Assembly: GCF_023898315.1 (NCBI RefSeq)
Contig: NC_064615.1
Coordinates: 1,187,257,413 to 1,187,321,412, forward strand
Origin: Schistocerca nitens
Lineage: Eukaryota > Arthropoda > Insecta > Orthoptera > Acrididae
Length of the DNA stretch: 64,000 nt
Reading direction: 5' to 3'
In this document: positions 43,765 to 55,457 of the stretch, one piece after another
Layout of the letters: every line of letters begins with the position of its first letter
Position numbering within the stretch: the first letter of the stretch is position 1
The notes under the pieces: model-generated
What the model saw: only the letters and a program-made list of their open reading frames with translations
Database searches by the model: none
What the model was told of the DNA's origin: nothing
Made by a program: the position numbers and the translations under genes

Positions 43765-44410
43765 GGGCTTCAGGTGGAAGCTTTGCGTGTTCTCGGCAAC
43801 TTTCGGGCATCCCATTTGCCTCGAAACGTCTTTGAGCAGCTTCCCAACTGTTCATCACTTGATAATTCTGTCGTCAGCCATGCAGCAGGGGGCTGTCTTA
43901 ACACGGACTATGCGTACAGGGGCGCGTTAACCGTATAGAGGAGTGAGTTTATTAGCAAACTTCGTGGATCTTGGGATCAACTGTGGGCTTTGTAATCATT
44001 TGATGCCACGAGGTGTCTCAGCAGTCGGCTGTTAAACCGTCTCGAGCCACACGTTTTATGTTCGCAATGAGTATTACAACGTGTGCCGAGCGGCTGGTGC
44101 CTAGGTTTGACCTGTCTCTGTTACTTGGTCAGTCTTTTTCGCTGCGATCACATCTGCAAGTGTGTGGCTGCTGGCTGTTGGCTGCGTGGTATGTAGGTCT
44201 TAAGGGAAGAACTTTCAAGTTGCTGCGAGGGAGTGTCTCAACGTCTGTGCCCATGTCTCCCATCACGGTGATGTGTTCCAGTTGATACTGTGAGTAATAA
44301 GATCCAGTCTTGCTCCTCGCCCTTTTATTACTGTACCAGTAGTGCGTGCCCCCTCATTCCAGGTCTACGCACAGTAGTGAAAGGATTCCCAGCAGCCAAG
44401 TTATCCTATT
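43765..44410. other. Unassigned sequence
   Basis: Possibly the 5' part of the adjacent LINE on the minus strand. No endonuclease motif seen. Confidence 0.35.
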
Positions 44411-44412
44411 TA

Positions 44413-44600
44413 AAAAATGTCGGCAAATATTATTGTAATTTATGGGGTGAAACACACTGCCGTTACAGTGTGTGACTGAATTACAGTAATTTAAAAATAT
44501 CATAGTTATTCTGAAAAATGGTGGTAAATATTAAAGTAATTTAAGTGGTAGGGTACTTTAAAATTACACTGCGTGGCTGAATTACTGTAAATTAATGTCG
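44413..44600. repeat. Diverged tandem duplication of about 103 bp
   Basis: 44413-44497 and 44516-44603 share, in order, AAAAATG, GGYAAATATTA, GTAATTTA, ACACTG/ACACTGCGTG, CTGAATTACWGTAA. This indicates an old two-copy tandem. Confidence 0.6.
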
Positions 44601-44839
44601 TCACAACATTTTCTCTAAGCACTCCGAAGTATTACCACCATCCTTTGTATTTTCCTATAACTTTACCGCTTTTCTCCAAATATCCACATTTCCATTCTGA
44701 GATATACGACATAAATGATTTTAAATTTTTAACAATTACACCAGCGTGTTATTTTAACAGTTTCAAGAAATCCCCTGTTGAACAGAAACCACATTGTAAC
44801 ATATACCAAACCTATGTTACCAAAGCATTATTATCGTAT

Positions 44840-45164
44840 AGCACCCTCCGTCTTCAGGCCACAAGGGCCCATCTGGACCATCCGACCGCCGCGTGATCCT
44901 CAGCTGAGGATGCGGATAGGAGGGGCGTGCGGTCAGCACACCGCTCCCCCGGTCGTTGTGATGGTCTTCTTTGACCAGAGCCGCTATTATTCGGTCGAGT
45001 AGTTCCTCAATTGACATCACGAGGCTGAGTGCACCCCGAGAAATGGCAACAGTGCATGGCGGCCCGGCTAGTCACCCATCCAAGTGCCGGCCACGCCCGA
45101 CAACGCTTAACTTCGGTGATGTGACGGGAACCGGCGTATCTACTGCGGCAAGGCCGTTCCCACG
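44840..45164 (-). mobile_element. 5S rRNA-derived SINE (SINE3 type)
   Basis: On the minus strand the first ~110 bp (45164-45055) match 5S rRNA, including TCACCGAAGTTAAGCG, GTCGGGCGTGGCC and CACTTGGATGGGTGAC, the region holding the internal polymerase III promoter (A box, intermediate element, C box). The rest (45050-44840) is a unique body with ATTGAGGAACTACTCGACCG and CCTCAGCTGAGGATC. The element is flanked by TTATTATCGTAT (44828-44839) and TTATTATTGTAT (45165-45176), a 12-bp duplication with one mismatch. It is not a functional 5S gene. Confidence 0.88.
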
Positions 45165-45438
45165 TTATTATTGTATGCTGTCACCGTAAATTAAAGTATG
45201 CGCATTCACATCATGTCGCTAAATTCTCACTGTAAACAATTTTTCCCACTGGCAGACAAGCAGTCTACCTAAAGCAAAGTAAAACATTGCGAGGTGGAGT
45301 CCTGCGTTCAATTGTCTACGGAGTCCGTTGAATCTCAGCACAGCGAGGCGCTGAGACGTGGCCCAGAGTCCAGCGCATCCGCCGCTCTTCCTGGAGGAGC
45401 GTAAACAGGCAGAACACGGCGCTGCGGTCGGCCACGCC

Positions 45439-46478
45439 TATATAAGACGACAAGTGTCTGGCGCAGTTGTTGGATCGGTTACTGCTGCTACAATGGCAGG
45501 TTATCAAGATTTAAGTGAGTCTGAACGTTGTGCTATAGTCGGCGCACGAGCGATGGGACATAGCATCTCCGAGGTATCGATGAAGTGGCGATTTTTCAGT
45601 ACGATCGTTTCACGAGTGTACCGCGAATATCAGAAATCCCGTAAAGCATCAAATCTCCGACATCGCTACGGCCGGGACAGATCTCAGAGCCGGGCCATCA
45701 ACAAGTATCAGCGCGCGAACCATTCAACGAAGCATCACCGATATGGTTTTTCGGAGACGAAGGCCCACTCGTGAACCCTTCATGACCACACGACAGAAAG
45801 CTTTACACCTCGCCTGGGCCCGTCAAGATCGACACTGGACTGTTGATAACTGGAAACATGATGCCTCGCCGGACGAGTCTCGTTCCAAATTCTATCGAGC
45901 GGATGGACGTGTGCGGATATGGAGACAACCTCATGAATCCGTGGAATCTGCATCTGAGTAGGGCACTGTTCGAGCTGCTGGAGCCTCTGTAACGGTGTTG
46001 GGCGTGTGCAGTTGGAGTGATATGTGGACCCATAATACTTCTAGATACGACTCTGACAGGTGACGCGTTCGTAATCATCCTGTCTGATCACCATCAATTC
46101 ATGTCCATTGCGCGTTCCGACTGGCTTGGGCACTTCCATCAGGACAATGCGACACTCCACACGTCCAGAATTGCTACAGAGTGGCTCCAGGAACACTCTT
46201 CTGAGTTTAAACACTTCTGCTGGCCGTCAAATTCCCCAGACACGAACATTATTGACATGTCTGGGATGCTTTGGAATGCGCTGTTCGGAAGAGATCTCCA
46301 GTGCCTCGTACTCTTGCGGATTTATGCACAGCGCTGCAGCATTCACGGCGTCGATTCCCTCCAGCACTACTCCAGACATTAGTCGAGTCCACGACACGTC
46401 GTGTTGCGGCACATCTGAGTGCTCACGGTGGTCCTACACGATATTAGGCAGGTGTGCCAGGTGTTTAGCTCTTCAGTG
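45439..46478 (+). pseudogene. Tc1-like transposase/element, internally deleted (arm A)
   Basis: ATG at 45493 begins 'MAGYQDLSESERCAIVGAR', an HTH N-terminus with 'SISEVSMKWRF'. An internal deletion joins 'LRHRYGRDRSQ' to 'AINKYQRANHST'. A frameshift leads to 45743 ('RQDRHWTVDNWKHDASPDESRS' region with the first acid, and 'ADGRVRIWRQP'). A further shift leads to 46017 ('HQDNATLHTSRIATEWL' with the second acid; 'WPSNSPDTNIIDMSGM', where the expected third Glu is Asp). The right terminal repeat ends at 46478 in GCTCTTCAGTG; the left one is missing. Dead cut-and-paste element. Confidence 0.88.
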
Positions 46479-46479
46479 T

Positions 46480-48510
46480 ATATGGAGAACCCCCAGCCTG
46501 TGTCGCGTTCCATACGCCGGCGTGCCTGCCTCTTCCAGACATCTGTTGCACTGAACTGCACGACCTCTCGGGTTTCAAAGGCGCCCAGGCCGACAGCACC
46601 AGCTACACAACTAAGATTAGGCCAACGTGCTATCGGAAGTAGCCGGCGTACACAGTTTGCGCCCAGCGTTTATTACACGACTCTCTAACCCCGACAATGT
46701 TACCAGTAATGTGTCGTTATTAAAATCTTCACATCGCAAGTGAGTAATCCATTATTAGTGTACTGTTGCTGTGTTATTTTCCGAAAAACTCATTCCACAA
46801 TTACGGGACTGGCTGATTCGTGTGACTAACGCATTGAATTTTCATGCTGTGCACACACATGCTGAGAAGAAATCGAGTACTGGTGCGCTGCATTACCGCT
46901 GGAAACATCAGCTGCCACAAAATACCTAGAAGTTAGCGACTGAAGCGTGCTAAAGCGTATTCGAATTCGCATTCATTTGCAGGAATCTTAAGGCATCGTG
47001 CTTGGTCATCACTCAAAGAAGCGGAGTACAAAACATGTATTAGCCGATATTTTTTTACGTCGTCCTAATTGTAGGATCTGTACCAAGATAAAGTAACAAA
47101 CGAGTTGCACGATCTCGGTCAGACAACAGTGACAACAGTGAGAGGCATTACGCGTCGTCGAGAAGTATTTTGTTCAGTGCACGGGTGTGTCGATCGTACC
47201 GCAGTGCTGGTGACGTGGACGACTGTCACTTGTGTTGAGTGACGGCGTGAGGGTGCCGGCATTAGGTCGTTTACAGTCGAACATGCCGCAGAACGCGTCT
47301 GTTAGCTGACGGGTTTGCCACAGCTTCCAGTCTTTGAGCATAGTTTTTTCCTGTTTACGACCGCCTTGTCGTTTCGGTGTGTTTATCAGAGTCTTCATGA
47401 CAAGGACTGCACATGTTATCTCACAATCTGTCAAACCTAGGTCATCTTCTGTGATCCCTGGTTATATGAAACAACGTACCTTACCAACTTCAGCAACTAC
47501 ATTTTTTTTTTTATTTGTGCTATATATTTCACCGTATTGTGGACAGGGCCGATGTGTTAATGCGGTCAATCCTTCGAATGATTTTCAGTTTCCTTGTATT
47601 ACTCGAAATCAGGGCACATATTACTTTACTAGGTTGCGAATTTTTTTCCCGTAATTTCACACCCAACACTTCCCTGATCCATTCGTGTGGACAGAATGGC
47701 TGTCAGTGGACGTCCAAAATTTTATGGCCGTTTTGTTGGACATATAGTAGTGTGAGAGCATACTGCCTCTGAGGAATATCTAGCACAGCTAAATTAGCAA
47801 CTAACAAGCCCTTGCTTTTCCAGCTCTGAAATTACCCACATTAACCGGAAGTACTCTAGCTCCAGCTATGTCCTGCACGCTTACCATGCTTCTGTCACAG
47901 AAAATCATGATGCACAGTTATTCTACAGTGGTTCTATTTTTCAATGTGAATTGACCCTCAGTAATTTTGCCCACACTTTATCTGGATTGTTATCCATGAC
48001 AAATGAAGCTGGTATATATATGGAGAGTATTATGCAGAAGAATGATCTGGATTGAGCTTTAATATCCGCCGTTGATCAGGATTCTGAACATTTTTTCGAT
48101 CTTGTGTCTTTACAGTATATACTAAATGTTGGCAAGCACGGTTGAACTCCATTCTGTGTTATTAATATATCAAATAAAAAAAAATGCATGTCAACATCTT
48201 AACATGGAGTGATCATTTGTAAGAATCAGTAGGCAAAATTAACATGGAGTGATAATTTGTAAGAATCAGTAGGCAGAAACCTATATTTAAGACAGCTTAA
48301 GTTGGCATACACATACTTAGTAAAAGAAAAAATCTTTATACGAAGGGAGTAATAGGAATTTGCGGTACAAGCAGCTGGTTGATGTAGGAGCGGGCTGATG
48401 CCACGTTATGTGCTTACTAGGGAAGAGACGAAACTGTCGTATTTTCGGTAAACGTGGGCCACACTACAATAGGCGTGTTGGGAACAAAGTTAGCAGGAAA
48501 TTGCTGCAAG
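46480..48510. other. Palindrome arm A, unassigned
   Basis: Contains a minus-strand 86-codon frame (47434-47174) without motifs, a poly-T run near 47502-47511 and a 40-bp tandem duplication at 48199-48276 (unit with TTAACATGGAGTGAT and AAGAATCAGTAGGCA). No gene recognised. Confidence 0.4.
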
Positions 48511-48514
48511 TCGT

Positions 48515-49654
48515 TCAAAATGAATACAAAAAATACCCTACGACTACGTCACGGCAAACGTTAAAATACATTTTCTTATGGATTAAACTGCTGGACTGCT
48601 GCATAAGCTTCGTCGATACAGAGTCGAGTGACATAATCTGAACAACTGCCTTTTGTAGCGTGGAGGACTGCGAGGTGTGCAGGAAGACATTCTGTGGGTT
48701 CCAGGGGGCCAGGTGCGCTACGTTTCTCCACTGAGCGTCCACGGCACGAACAGCCTGATCGAGGTGGTCTCACGGAGTATCGACTGGGTGTGAACCCGTG
48801 GAGCCTGGTGGCCAGGGGAGTGCGGAAGGCCCGTGCTGCCCCTCCGCGAGCCACGGACTTGCACTGTGAGCTGAGCGGCGCGCTGCGCTGGCGCCGTCGT
48901 GCCGAGGAAAACAAGCTGCACGCCGGTGTGGACACGGTCCCCCAGTATAGGTGCGCGATTGTGTCGATCCAGTGTGCCTCCTGGAGCGACGCGATGATCC
49001 CAGCAATTCCACGGAAACATCCCGCAGACCGCAACATTTCCTCCTGGACCCTTCCGACGAATGATGCAACGTGTTTGCTTTCACAGGTTTCACGCTGTCC
49101 GATGGAGCGTAAAACGTGATTCGTCGAAAAGGTCACCTGTCGCCACTCACTGAAGGACCAGCCGCGGTACTGGCCTCCATCGCTGATAAACAGTTCTCTG
49201 TGTGGGAGCCCGAACTAGCCACTTGCTACGAATGCCCGTACGCAGCAACGGTCGCTGTCGGTAGCGCTCGCTTCGTGTGAGCGGTCATTTGCTCGACGGC
49301 TGCACCGCCTGCTACTCGCCCGTACGCAGCTCCGCAGCCACCGTTCAACCCTGCCTGCCACCTGTGGTGCATCATTCTGCCACGCACGACGTATTCTAAC
49401 CGCAGTGGCAGGTGAACAGTTTACAAACTTTGCCGTTTCGGATATGCTTCCACCCTTGACGTGAAAGCCGACGGTCGTGCCCTTTTCAACATCAGATAAT
49501 CGCTCCGTTTCCGCGTCACGAGAACGACTGCACTGTTTCCAGCCCCCCCCCCCCGGGGTATATATACACCCCACTGCTAGTGTTGCCATCTGTCATCTTT
49601 GAGCGATTATTGCAAGTTCACGTCTGACGTAGGAGGCGGTCACATTAATGTGAC
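48515..49654 (-). mobile_element. Tc1-like relic, CACATTAATGTG family (arm A)
   Basis: The minus strand starts at 49654 with GTCACATTAATGTGAC, as in the element at 23172. The N-terminal frame (49589-49215) contains 'AETERLSDVEKGTTVGFHV' and 'SISETAKFVNCSPATAVRI', an HTH. The catalytic part (49136-48576) is badly eroded: 'VTFSTNHVLRSIGQRETCE' and 'VFLGTTAPAQRAA'-type sequence occur in shifted frames. The overlapping long frames on the opposite strand are shadows. The far end is not identified. Confidence 0.65.
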
Positions 49655-49804
49655 TGCGTTGTGTATAGTACAAGCCAGCTGGGATTCTTAACAAAACAGT
49701 GATGTGTGACTAGCACCAAACCACGACTTGCGTGTGCAAGAGGAAGACTACCGAGGAAGCGACAATGTTATTCGCAATCCGTGCGTGTGTGCTTTTGCGT
49801 CTGT

Positions 49805-49981
49805 TGGCAAATCGCTCTGAGCACTATGGGACTTAACTTCTGAGGTCATCAGTCCCCTAGAACTTAGAACTACTTAAACCTAACCTAAGGACATCACACA
49901 CATCCATGCCCGAGGCAGGATTCGAACCTGCGACCGTAGCGGTCGCGCGGTTCCAGACTGTAACGCCTAGAATCGCTCGGC
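49805..49981 (-). mobile_element. tRNA-headed SINE (arm A)
   Basis: Minus-strand copy with B box GGTTCGAATCC, flanked by TTTGCGTCTGT at 49794-49804 and 49982-49992 (perfect 11-bp duplication). The body carries a small deletion in the GGTTAGTTAGG stretch compared with other copies. Confidence 0.94.
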
Positions 49982-50559
49982 TTTGCGTCTGTAACTGTTG
50001 GCTCTGGCGTTGAGCACTGCGTGTAGTTTTCGTTCGGTTTTACTACATTCGCATTTAATTTACGTGCTATTACCAGCTCGAGGGCCATTGGCAACGCTTT
50101 GGGAGTAACCAAAGTTAATCTGATTTTCTTAACTTACGCCTGAAAACTAAACGTAGTAAAATGCATTCGTTTGTTTTTCGCTAAAGGTTTCACACGCTGT
50201 AGTACTGGACGCCGTACACGGTGAAAACTTATTACCGTACCAACTACAGAAAGTTTTGGTGGAAGAGCACTATTATTTTCGAAATCGATATACCTTGTGG
50301 TACTAAAACCGAGGCATCGAAAATCTAAATTTAGAAAGGACAGTGTGGTGGACAGAGGAAGGCGTTTCCCCAGAGAAGAGACATTCAGATATCGGAACAG
50401 CCACATTTGTAACGACTAAAATGGCACCTGTGACAGTTCGTACTAGCATAGGATTTGCGTTAACACCTGGAGAGGTATCGTACGCGACTGCCTGTCCACC
50501 TTCCTCCCCGTGTAAACGGGCCGACTTATTTAGCGTTTCGCGTACACGTCCTCCCGCTG

Positions 50560-50925
50560 TATTTGGAAGATTCCCCCCCCCCCCCCCCCCCCCCCCTGGT
50601 GGTCCGTCCAGCACACCGGCGCAGCGCCGGGAGCGTTCGGGTGTGCGTCACGCGAGGCTGGCCCAGGTGGGCCAGTTCGTCCTCAGGTCCCACCCCTTTA
50701 GACTTTTGTCTGTGGGGCCACGTGAAGAAAACTGACACAATCGGAGAGCTTGTAGCGAGGATAGTTTTAACCTTTCCTGAAATTAGGGGAACTTCTGATA
50801 TCGGAAGAGTTGCGGACTCCGTGCCGCAACGTTGCAGTGCCTTCAGCCAAGCTGGAGGAGGACACTGTTCTGAAAAATTATTTTTACTTTTCGTTCTTGA
50901 TTATTTGTTGCTACATTAACGAGAA
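50560..50925 (+). pseudogene. Mariner-type transposase, C-terminal fragment (arm A)
   Basis: Downstream of a C24 run (50573-50596) the plus frame reads 'TPLDFCLWGHVKKTDTIGE', 'ELVARIVLTFPEI' and 'RVADSVPQRCSAFSQAGGGH', the pattern of the third-acid region and C-terminus of IS630/mariner-type transposases ('LDF' carrying the Asp). Upstream catalytic parts are not visible. Confidence 0.5.
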
Positions 50926-51134
50926 AACATCAGATTTATTTCTCCATAATTAACATTATTTTCCCTGTATTTGTTACATTTATGGCTGTTGGGGCTAATT
51001 ATGAAGTTTATTGCTTTTTCTGATTTGATCCATTATAAATGGTTTTTGAAAGCCTGCGACTGTAGATATAACAGGTTTGTTTATAAATAAATAAATCTTC
51101 TGCTACCAGTCACGATTTTCTTTATTTTACTATT

Positions 51135-51176
51135 CGCACGACGCGTTTCGAGAAATAATTCCCATTTTCAAGTGCG
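51135..51176 (-). ncRNA. Degenerate hammerhead-like motif (arm A)
   Basis: Mirror image of the motif at 52455-52496; described there. Confidence 0.4.
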
Positions 51177-51679
51177 TTTTTATGGTGTGTGTTAAGCCAT
51201 TTCTTTTGATGTTGTCAGTGTGTGTGAGTCTGCTTCATTTTGTTGACTTTTACTGTAATACATAAGAAACGCGATTTTTAGTTGGGTATCAATTCTTTCT
51301 GTGAGGTTAATGGCTAAAGTTTGAGAACAATTTGTACTTACAATTTTCTAATGGTCCATTTGTGTAGAGAGTCACACACACTTAACATCACACACAACTT
51401 GTACATTTTACACATCGAAAATATCTTATATAAACAAAACAGTTACGAAGATCTTCTTATAGGTAGTTCACAGAGATAACATTATAGGTCTTCCACAGAT
51501 TATGATATGCTTTTGTACAGAGGTTAATTTATCTTTACAATTTGGCTCATGAATTACTTATACTGATTTTACAATTGTGCTTATTTCTATGTTTTACTAT
51601 TGTTATTTAAGTATATTATTGAAACAGCTGAAGAAATTCACTGATTCACTTTCAAGTTTTTCATTTAATATTTTATCTT

Positions 51680-52028
51680 GTATATTCCAGAGTATGAGGT
51701 AACATGCCAGGAACGCTCCAAATTCTACATAGGACAAACAGGGCGAAATATCAACACCAGGTACACAGAGCACATTAGAGCATACACACACAACAAACAC
51801 ACTACATCAGCAATAGCAACACACATACATAATACAGGACACCCATTTGGAAAAATAGAGCAAAATGTCAAAGTACTCCACCGACTAGATGAAGGACATA
51901 AAATGGATTTGCTTGAAGAACTGGAGATATATTCACATTACAGAAAATATGAAGATAAAATATTAAATGAAAAACTTGAAAGTGAATCAGTGAATTTCTT
52001 CAGCTGTTTCAATAATATACTTAAATAA
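51680..52028 (+). pseudogene. Penelope-like element GIY-YIG endonuclease, C-terminal part
   Basis: The open frame through the palindrome spacer and the first 77 bp of the right arm contains 'SKFYIGQTGRNINTRYTEH' (the YIG half of GIY-YIG plus the catalytic Arg region), 'ATHIHNTGHPFGKI' and 'KMDLLEELEIYSHYRK', ending at a TAA (52026-52028). Penelope-like elements carry such a domain after their reverse transcriptase, to cut the target DNA. The frame is open leftwards only to the spacer edge; the RT and the GIY half are absent, so the element is 5'-truncated. The last 25 codons lie in the inverted repeat and so recur inverted at 51603-51679. Confidence 0.88.
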
Positions 52029-52640
52029 CAATAGTAAAACATAGAAATAAGCACAATTGTAAAATCAGTATAAGTAATTCATGAGCCAAATTGTAAAGAT
52101 AAATTAACCTCTGTACAAAAGCATATCATAATCTGTGGAAGACCTATAATGTTATCTCTGTGAACTACCTATAAGAAGATCTTCGTAACTGTTTTGTTTA
52201 TATAAGATATTTTCGATGTGTAAAATGTACAAGTTGTGTGTGATGTTAAGTGTGTGTGACTCTCTACACAAATGGACCATTAGAAAATTGTAAGTACAAA
52301 TTGTTCTCAAACTTTAGCCATTAACCTCACAGAAAGAATTGATACCCAACTAAAAATCGCGTTTCTTATGTATTACAGTAAAAGTCAACAAAATGAAGCA
52401 GACTCACACACACTGACAACATCAAAAGAAATGGCTTAACACACACCATAAAAACGCACTTGAAAATGGGAATTATTTCTCGAAACGCGTCGTGCGAATA
52501 GTAAAATAAAGAAAATCGTGACTGGTAGCAGAAGATTTATTTATTTATAAACAAACCTGTTATATCTACAGTCGCAGGCTTTCAAAAACCATTTATAATG
52601 GATCAAATCAGAAAAAGCAATAAACTTCATAATTAGCCCC
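52029..52640 (+). mobile_element. Penelope-like element 3' region (pLTR-like)
   Basis: The AT-rich non-coding sequence after the GIY-YIG stop contains the hammerhead-like motif, then AAAATAAAG. The inverted copy is at 50991-51602. The outer limit of the element within the arm is not clear. Confidence 0.55.
52455..52496 (+). ncRNA. Degenerate hammerhead-like motif in Penelope-like element
   Basis: Stem I CGCAC (52455-52459) pairs with GTGCG (52492-52496). Stem II GGGAA pairs with TTCTC with one G-U. GAA is followed by ACGCGT (minimal stem III) and C at the cleavage position. The invariant CTGATGA, however, is TTGAAAA, so three core positions are changed and cleavage is unlikely. The layout matches the better-conserved motif at 2537-2582. 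Confidence 0.45.
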
Positions 52641-52846
52641 AACAGCCATAAATGTAACAAATACAGGGAAAATAATGTTAATTATGGAGAAATAAATCTG
52701 ATGTTTTCTCGTTAATGTAGCAACAAATAATCAAGAACGAAAAGTAAAAATAATTTTTCAGAACAGTGTCCTCCTCCAGCTTGGCTGAAGGCACTGCAAC
52801 GTTGCGGCACGGAGTCCGCAACTCTTCCGATATCAGAAGTTCCCCT

Positions 52847-53346
52847 NNNNNNNNNNNNNNNNNNNNNNNNNNNNNNNNNNNNNNNNNNNNNNNNNNNNNN
52901 NNNNNNNNNNNNNNNNNNNNNNNNNNNNNNNNNNNNNNNNNNNNNNNNNNNNNNNNNNNNNNNNNNNNNNNNNNNNNNNNNNNNNNNNNNNNNNNNNNNN
53001 NNNNNNNNNNNNNNNNNNNNNNNNNNNNNNNNNNNNNNNNNNNNNNNNNNNNNNNNNNNNNNNNNNNNNNNNNNNNNNNNNNNNNNNNNNNNNNNNNNNN
53101 NNNNNNNNNNNNNNNNNNNNNNNNNNNNNNNNNNNNNNNNNNNNNNNNNNNNNNNNNNNNNNNNNNNNNNNNNNNNNNNNNNNNNNNNNNNNNNNNNNNN
53201 NNNNNNNNNNNNNNNNNNNNNNNNNNNNNNNNNNNNNNNNNNNNNNNNNNNNNNNNNNNNNNNNNNNNNNNNNNNNNNNNNNNNNNNNNNNNNNNNNNNN
53301 NNNNNNNNNNNNNNNNNNNNNNNNNNNNNNNNNNNNNNNNNNNNNN
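52847..53346. other. Assembly gap, 500 N
   Basis: Exactly 500 N, a conventional scaffold-gap length rather than a measured distance. Open frames running across it are artefacts. Confidence 0.99.
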
Positions 53347-54165
53347 ATGGCTGTCAGTGGACGTCCAAAATTTTATGGCCGTTTTGTTGGACATATAGTA
53401 GTGTGAGAGCATACTGCCTCTGAGGAATATCTAGCACAGCTAAATTAGCAACTAACAAGCCCTTGCTTTTCCAGCTCTGAAATTACCCACATTAACCGGA
53501 AGTACTCTAGCTCCAGCTATGTCCTGCACGCTTACCATGCTTCTGTCACAGAAAATCATGATGCACAGTTATTCTACAGTGGTTCTATTTTTCAATGTGA
53601 ATTGACCCTCAGTAATTTTGCCCACACTTTATCTGGATTGTTATCCATGACAAATGAAGCTGGTATATATATGGAGAGTATTATGCAGAAGAATGATCTG
53701 GATTGAGCTTTAATATCCGCCGTTGATCAGGATTCTGAACATTTTTTCGATCTTGTGTCTTTACAGTATATACTAAATGTTGGCAAGCACGGTTGAACTC
53801 CATTCTGTGTTATTAATATATCAAATAAAAAAAAATGCATGTCAACATCTTAACATGGAGTGATCATTTGTAAGAATCAGTAGGCAAAATTAACATGGAG
53901 TGATAATTTGTAAGAATCAGTAGGCAGAAACCTATATTTAAGACAGCTTAAGTTGGCATACACATACTTAGTAAAAGAAAAAATCTTTATACGAAGGGAG
54001 TAATAGGAATTTGCGGTACAAGCAGCTGGTTGATGTAGGAGCGGGCTGATGCCACGTTATGTGCTTACTAGGGAAGAGACGAAACTGTCGTATTTTCGGT
54101 AAACGTGGGCCACACTACAATAGGCGTGTTGGGAACAAAGTTAGCAGGAAATTGCTGCAAGTCGT

Positions 54166-55307
54166 TCAAAATGAATACAAAAAATACCCTACGACTACGT
54201 CACGGCAAACGTTAAAATACATTTTCTTATGGATTAAACTGCTGGACTGCTGCATAAGCTTCGTCGATACAGAGTCGAGTGACATAATCTGAACAACTGC
54301 CTTTTGTAGCGTGGAGGACTGCGAGGTGTGCAGGAAGACATTCTGTGGGTTCCAGGGGGCCAGGTGCGCTACGTTTCTCCACTGAGCGTCCACGGCACGA
54401 ACAGCCTGATCGAGGTGGTCTCACGGAGTATCGACTGGGTGTGAACCCGTGGAGCCTGGTGGCCAGGGGAGTGCGGAAGGCCCGTGCTGCCCCTCCGCGA
54501 GCCACGGACTTGCACTGTGAGCTGAGCGGCGCGCTGCGCTGGCGCCGTCGTGCCGAGGAAAACAAGCTGCACGCCGGTGTGGACACGGTCCCCCAGTATA
54601 GGTGCGCGATTGTGTCGATCCAGTGTGCCTCCTGGAGCGACGCGATGATCCCAGCAATTCCACGGAAACATCCCGCAGACCGCAACATTTCCTCCTGGAC
54701 CCTTCCGACGAATGATGCAACGTGTTTGCTTTCACAGGTTTCACGCTGTCCGATGGAGCGTAAAACGTGATTCGTCGAAAAGGTCACCTGTCGCCACTCA
54801 CTGAAGGACCAGCCGCGGTACTGGCCTCCATCGCTGATAAACAGTTCTCTGTGTGGGAGCCCGAACTAGCCACTTGCTACGAATGCCCGTACGCAGCAAC
54901 GGTCGCTGTCGGTAGCGCTCGCTTCGTGTGAGCGGTCATTTGCTCGACGGCTGCACCGCCTGCTACTCGCCCGTACGCAGCTCCGCAGCCACCGTTCAAC
55001 CCTGCCTGCCACCTGTGGTGCATCATTCTGCCACGCACGACGTATTCTAACCGCAGTGGCAGGTGAACAGTTTACAAACTTTGCCGTTTCGGATATGCTT
55101 CCACCCTTGACGTGAAAGCCGACGGTCGTGCCCTTTTCAACATCAGATAATCGCTCCGTTTCCGCGTCACGAGAACGACTGCACTGTTTCCAGCCCCCCC
55201 CCCCCCCGGGGTATATATACACCCCACTGCTAGTGTTGCCATCTGTCATCTTTGAGCGATTATTGCAAGTTCACGTCTGACGTAGGAGGCGGTCACATTA
55301 ATGTGAC
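54166..55307 (-). mobile_element. Tc1-like relic, CACATTAATGTG family (copy B)
   Basis: Same as 48515-49654, differing only by the C-run length near 55194-55207, which shifts the start of the N-terminal frame. Confidence 0.65.
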
Positions 55308-55457
55308 TGCGTTGTGTATAGTACAAGCCAGCTGGGATTCTTAACAAAACAGTGATGTGTGACTAGCACCAAACCACGACTTGCGTGTGCAAGAGGAAGA
55401 CTACCGAGGAAGCGACAATGTTATTCGCAATCCGTGCGTGTGTGCTTTTGCGTCTGT

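Larger units (their letters stand above)
45238..51679 (+). repeat. Left arm of giant palindrome (copy A)
   Basis: Positions x in this arm correspond to 109293 minus x on the opposite strand at 57613-64000 (109292 inside about 50597; 109238 outside the 55-bp indel at 45384-45438). Checked at many shared segments between 45293 and 51679. The arm also matches 51952-52846 in inverted orientation (x to 103631 minus x) and 53347-57340 directly (offset 5651 to 5661). Confidence 0.96.
50785..52846. repeat. Truncated palindrome around the first Penelope-like spacer
   Basis: 50785-51679 is the exact reverse complement of 51952-52846, with 51680-51951 as spacer. The right arm is cut off by the N gap at 52847, so only 895 bp of it are present here. 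Confidence 0.97.

Noticed and set aside
45055..45140. 5S rRNA gene
   Set aside because: It is the head of a SINE with an unrelated body and a target duplication, and it diverges from 5S outside the promoter region.
48694..49119. 141-codon protein opposite the Tc1-like relic (three representations)
   Set aside because: Antisense shadow of a decayed transposase in GC-rich sequence, repeated only because the arm is repeated.
52678..53412. Long ORFs across the gap
   Set aside because: They consist mostly of N, translated as X, and have no meaning.
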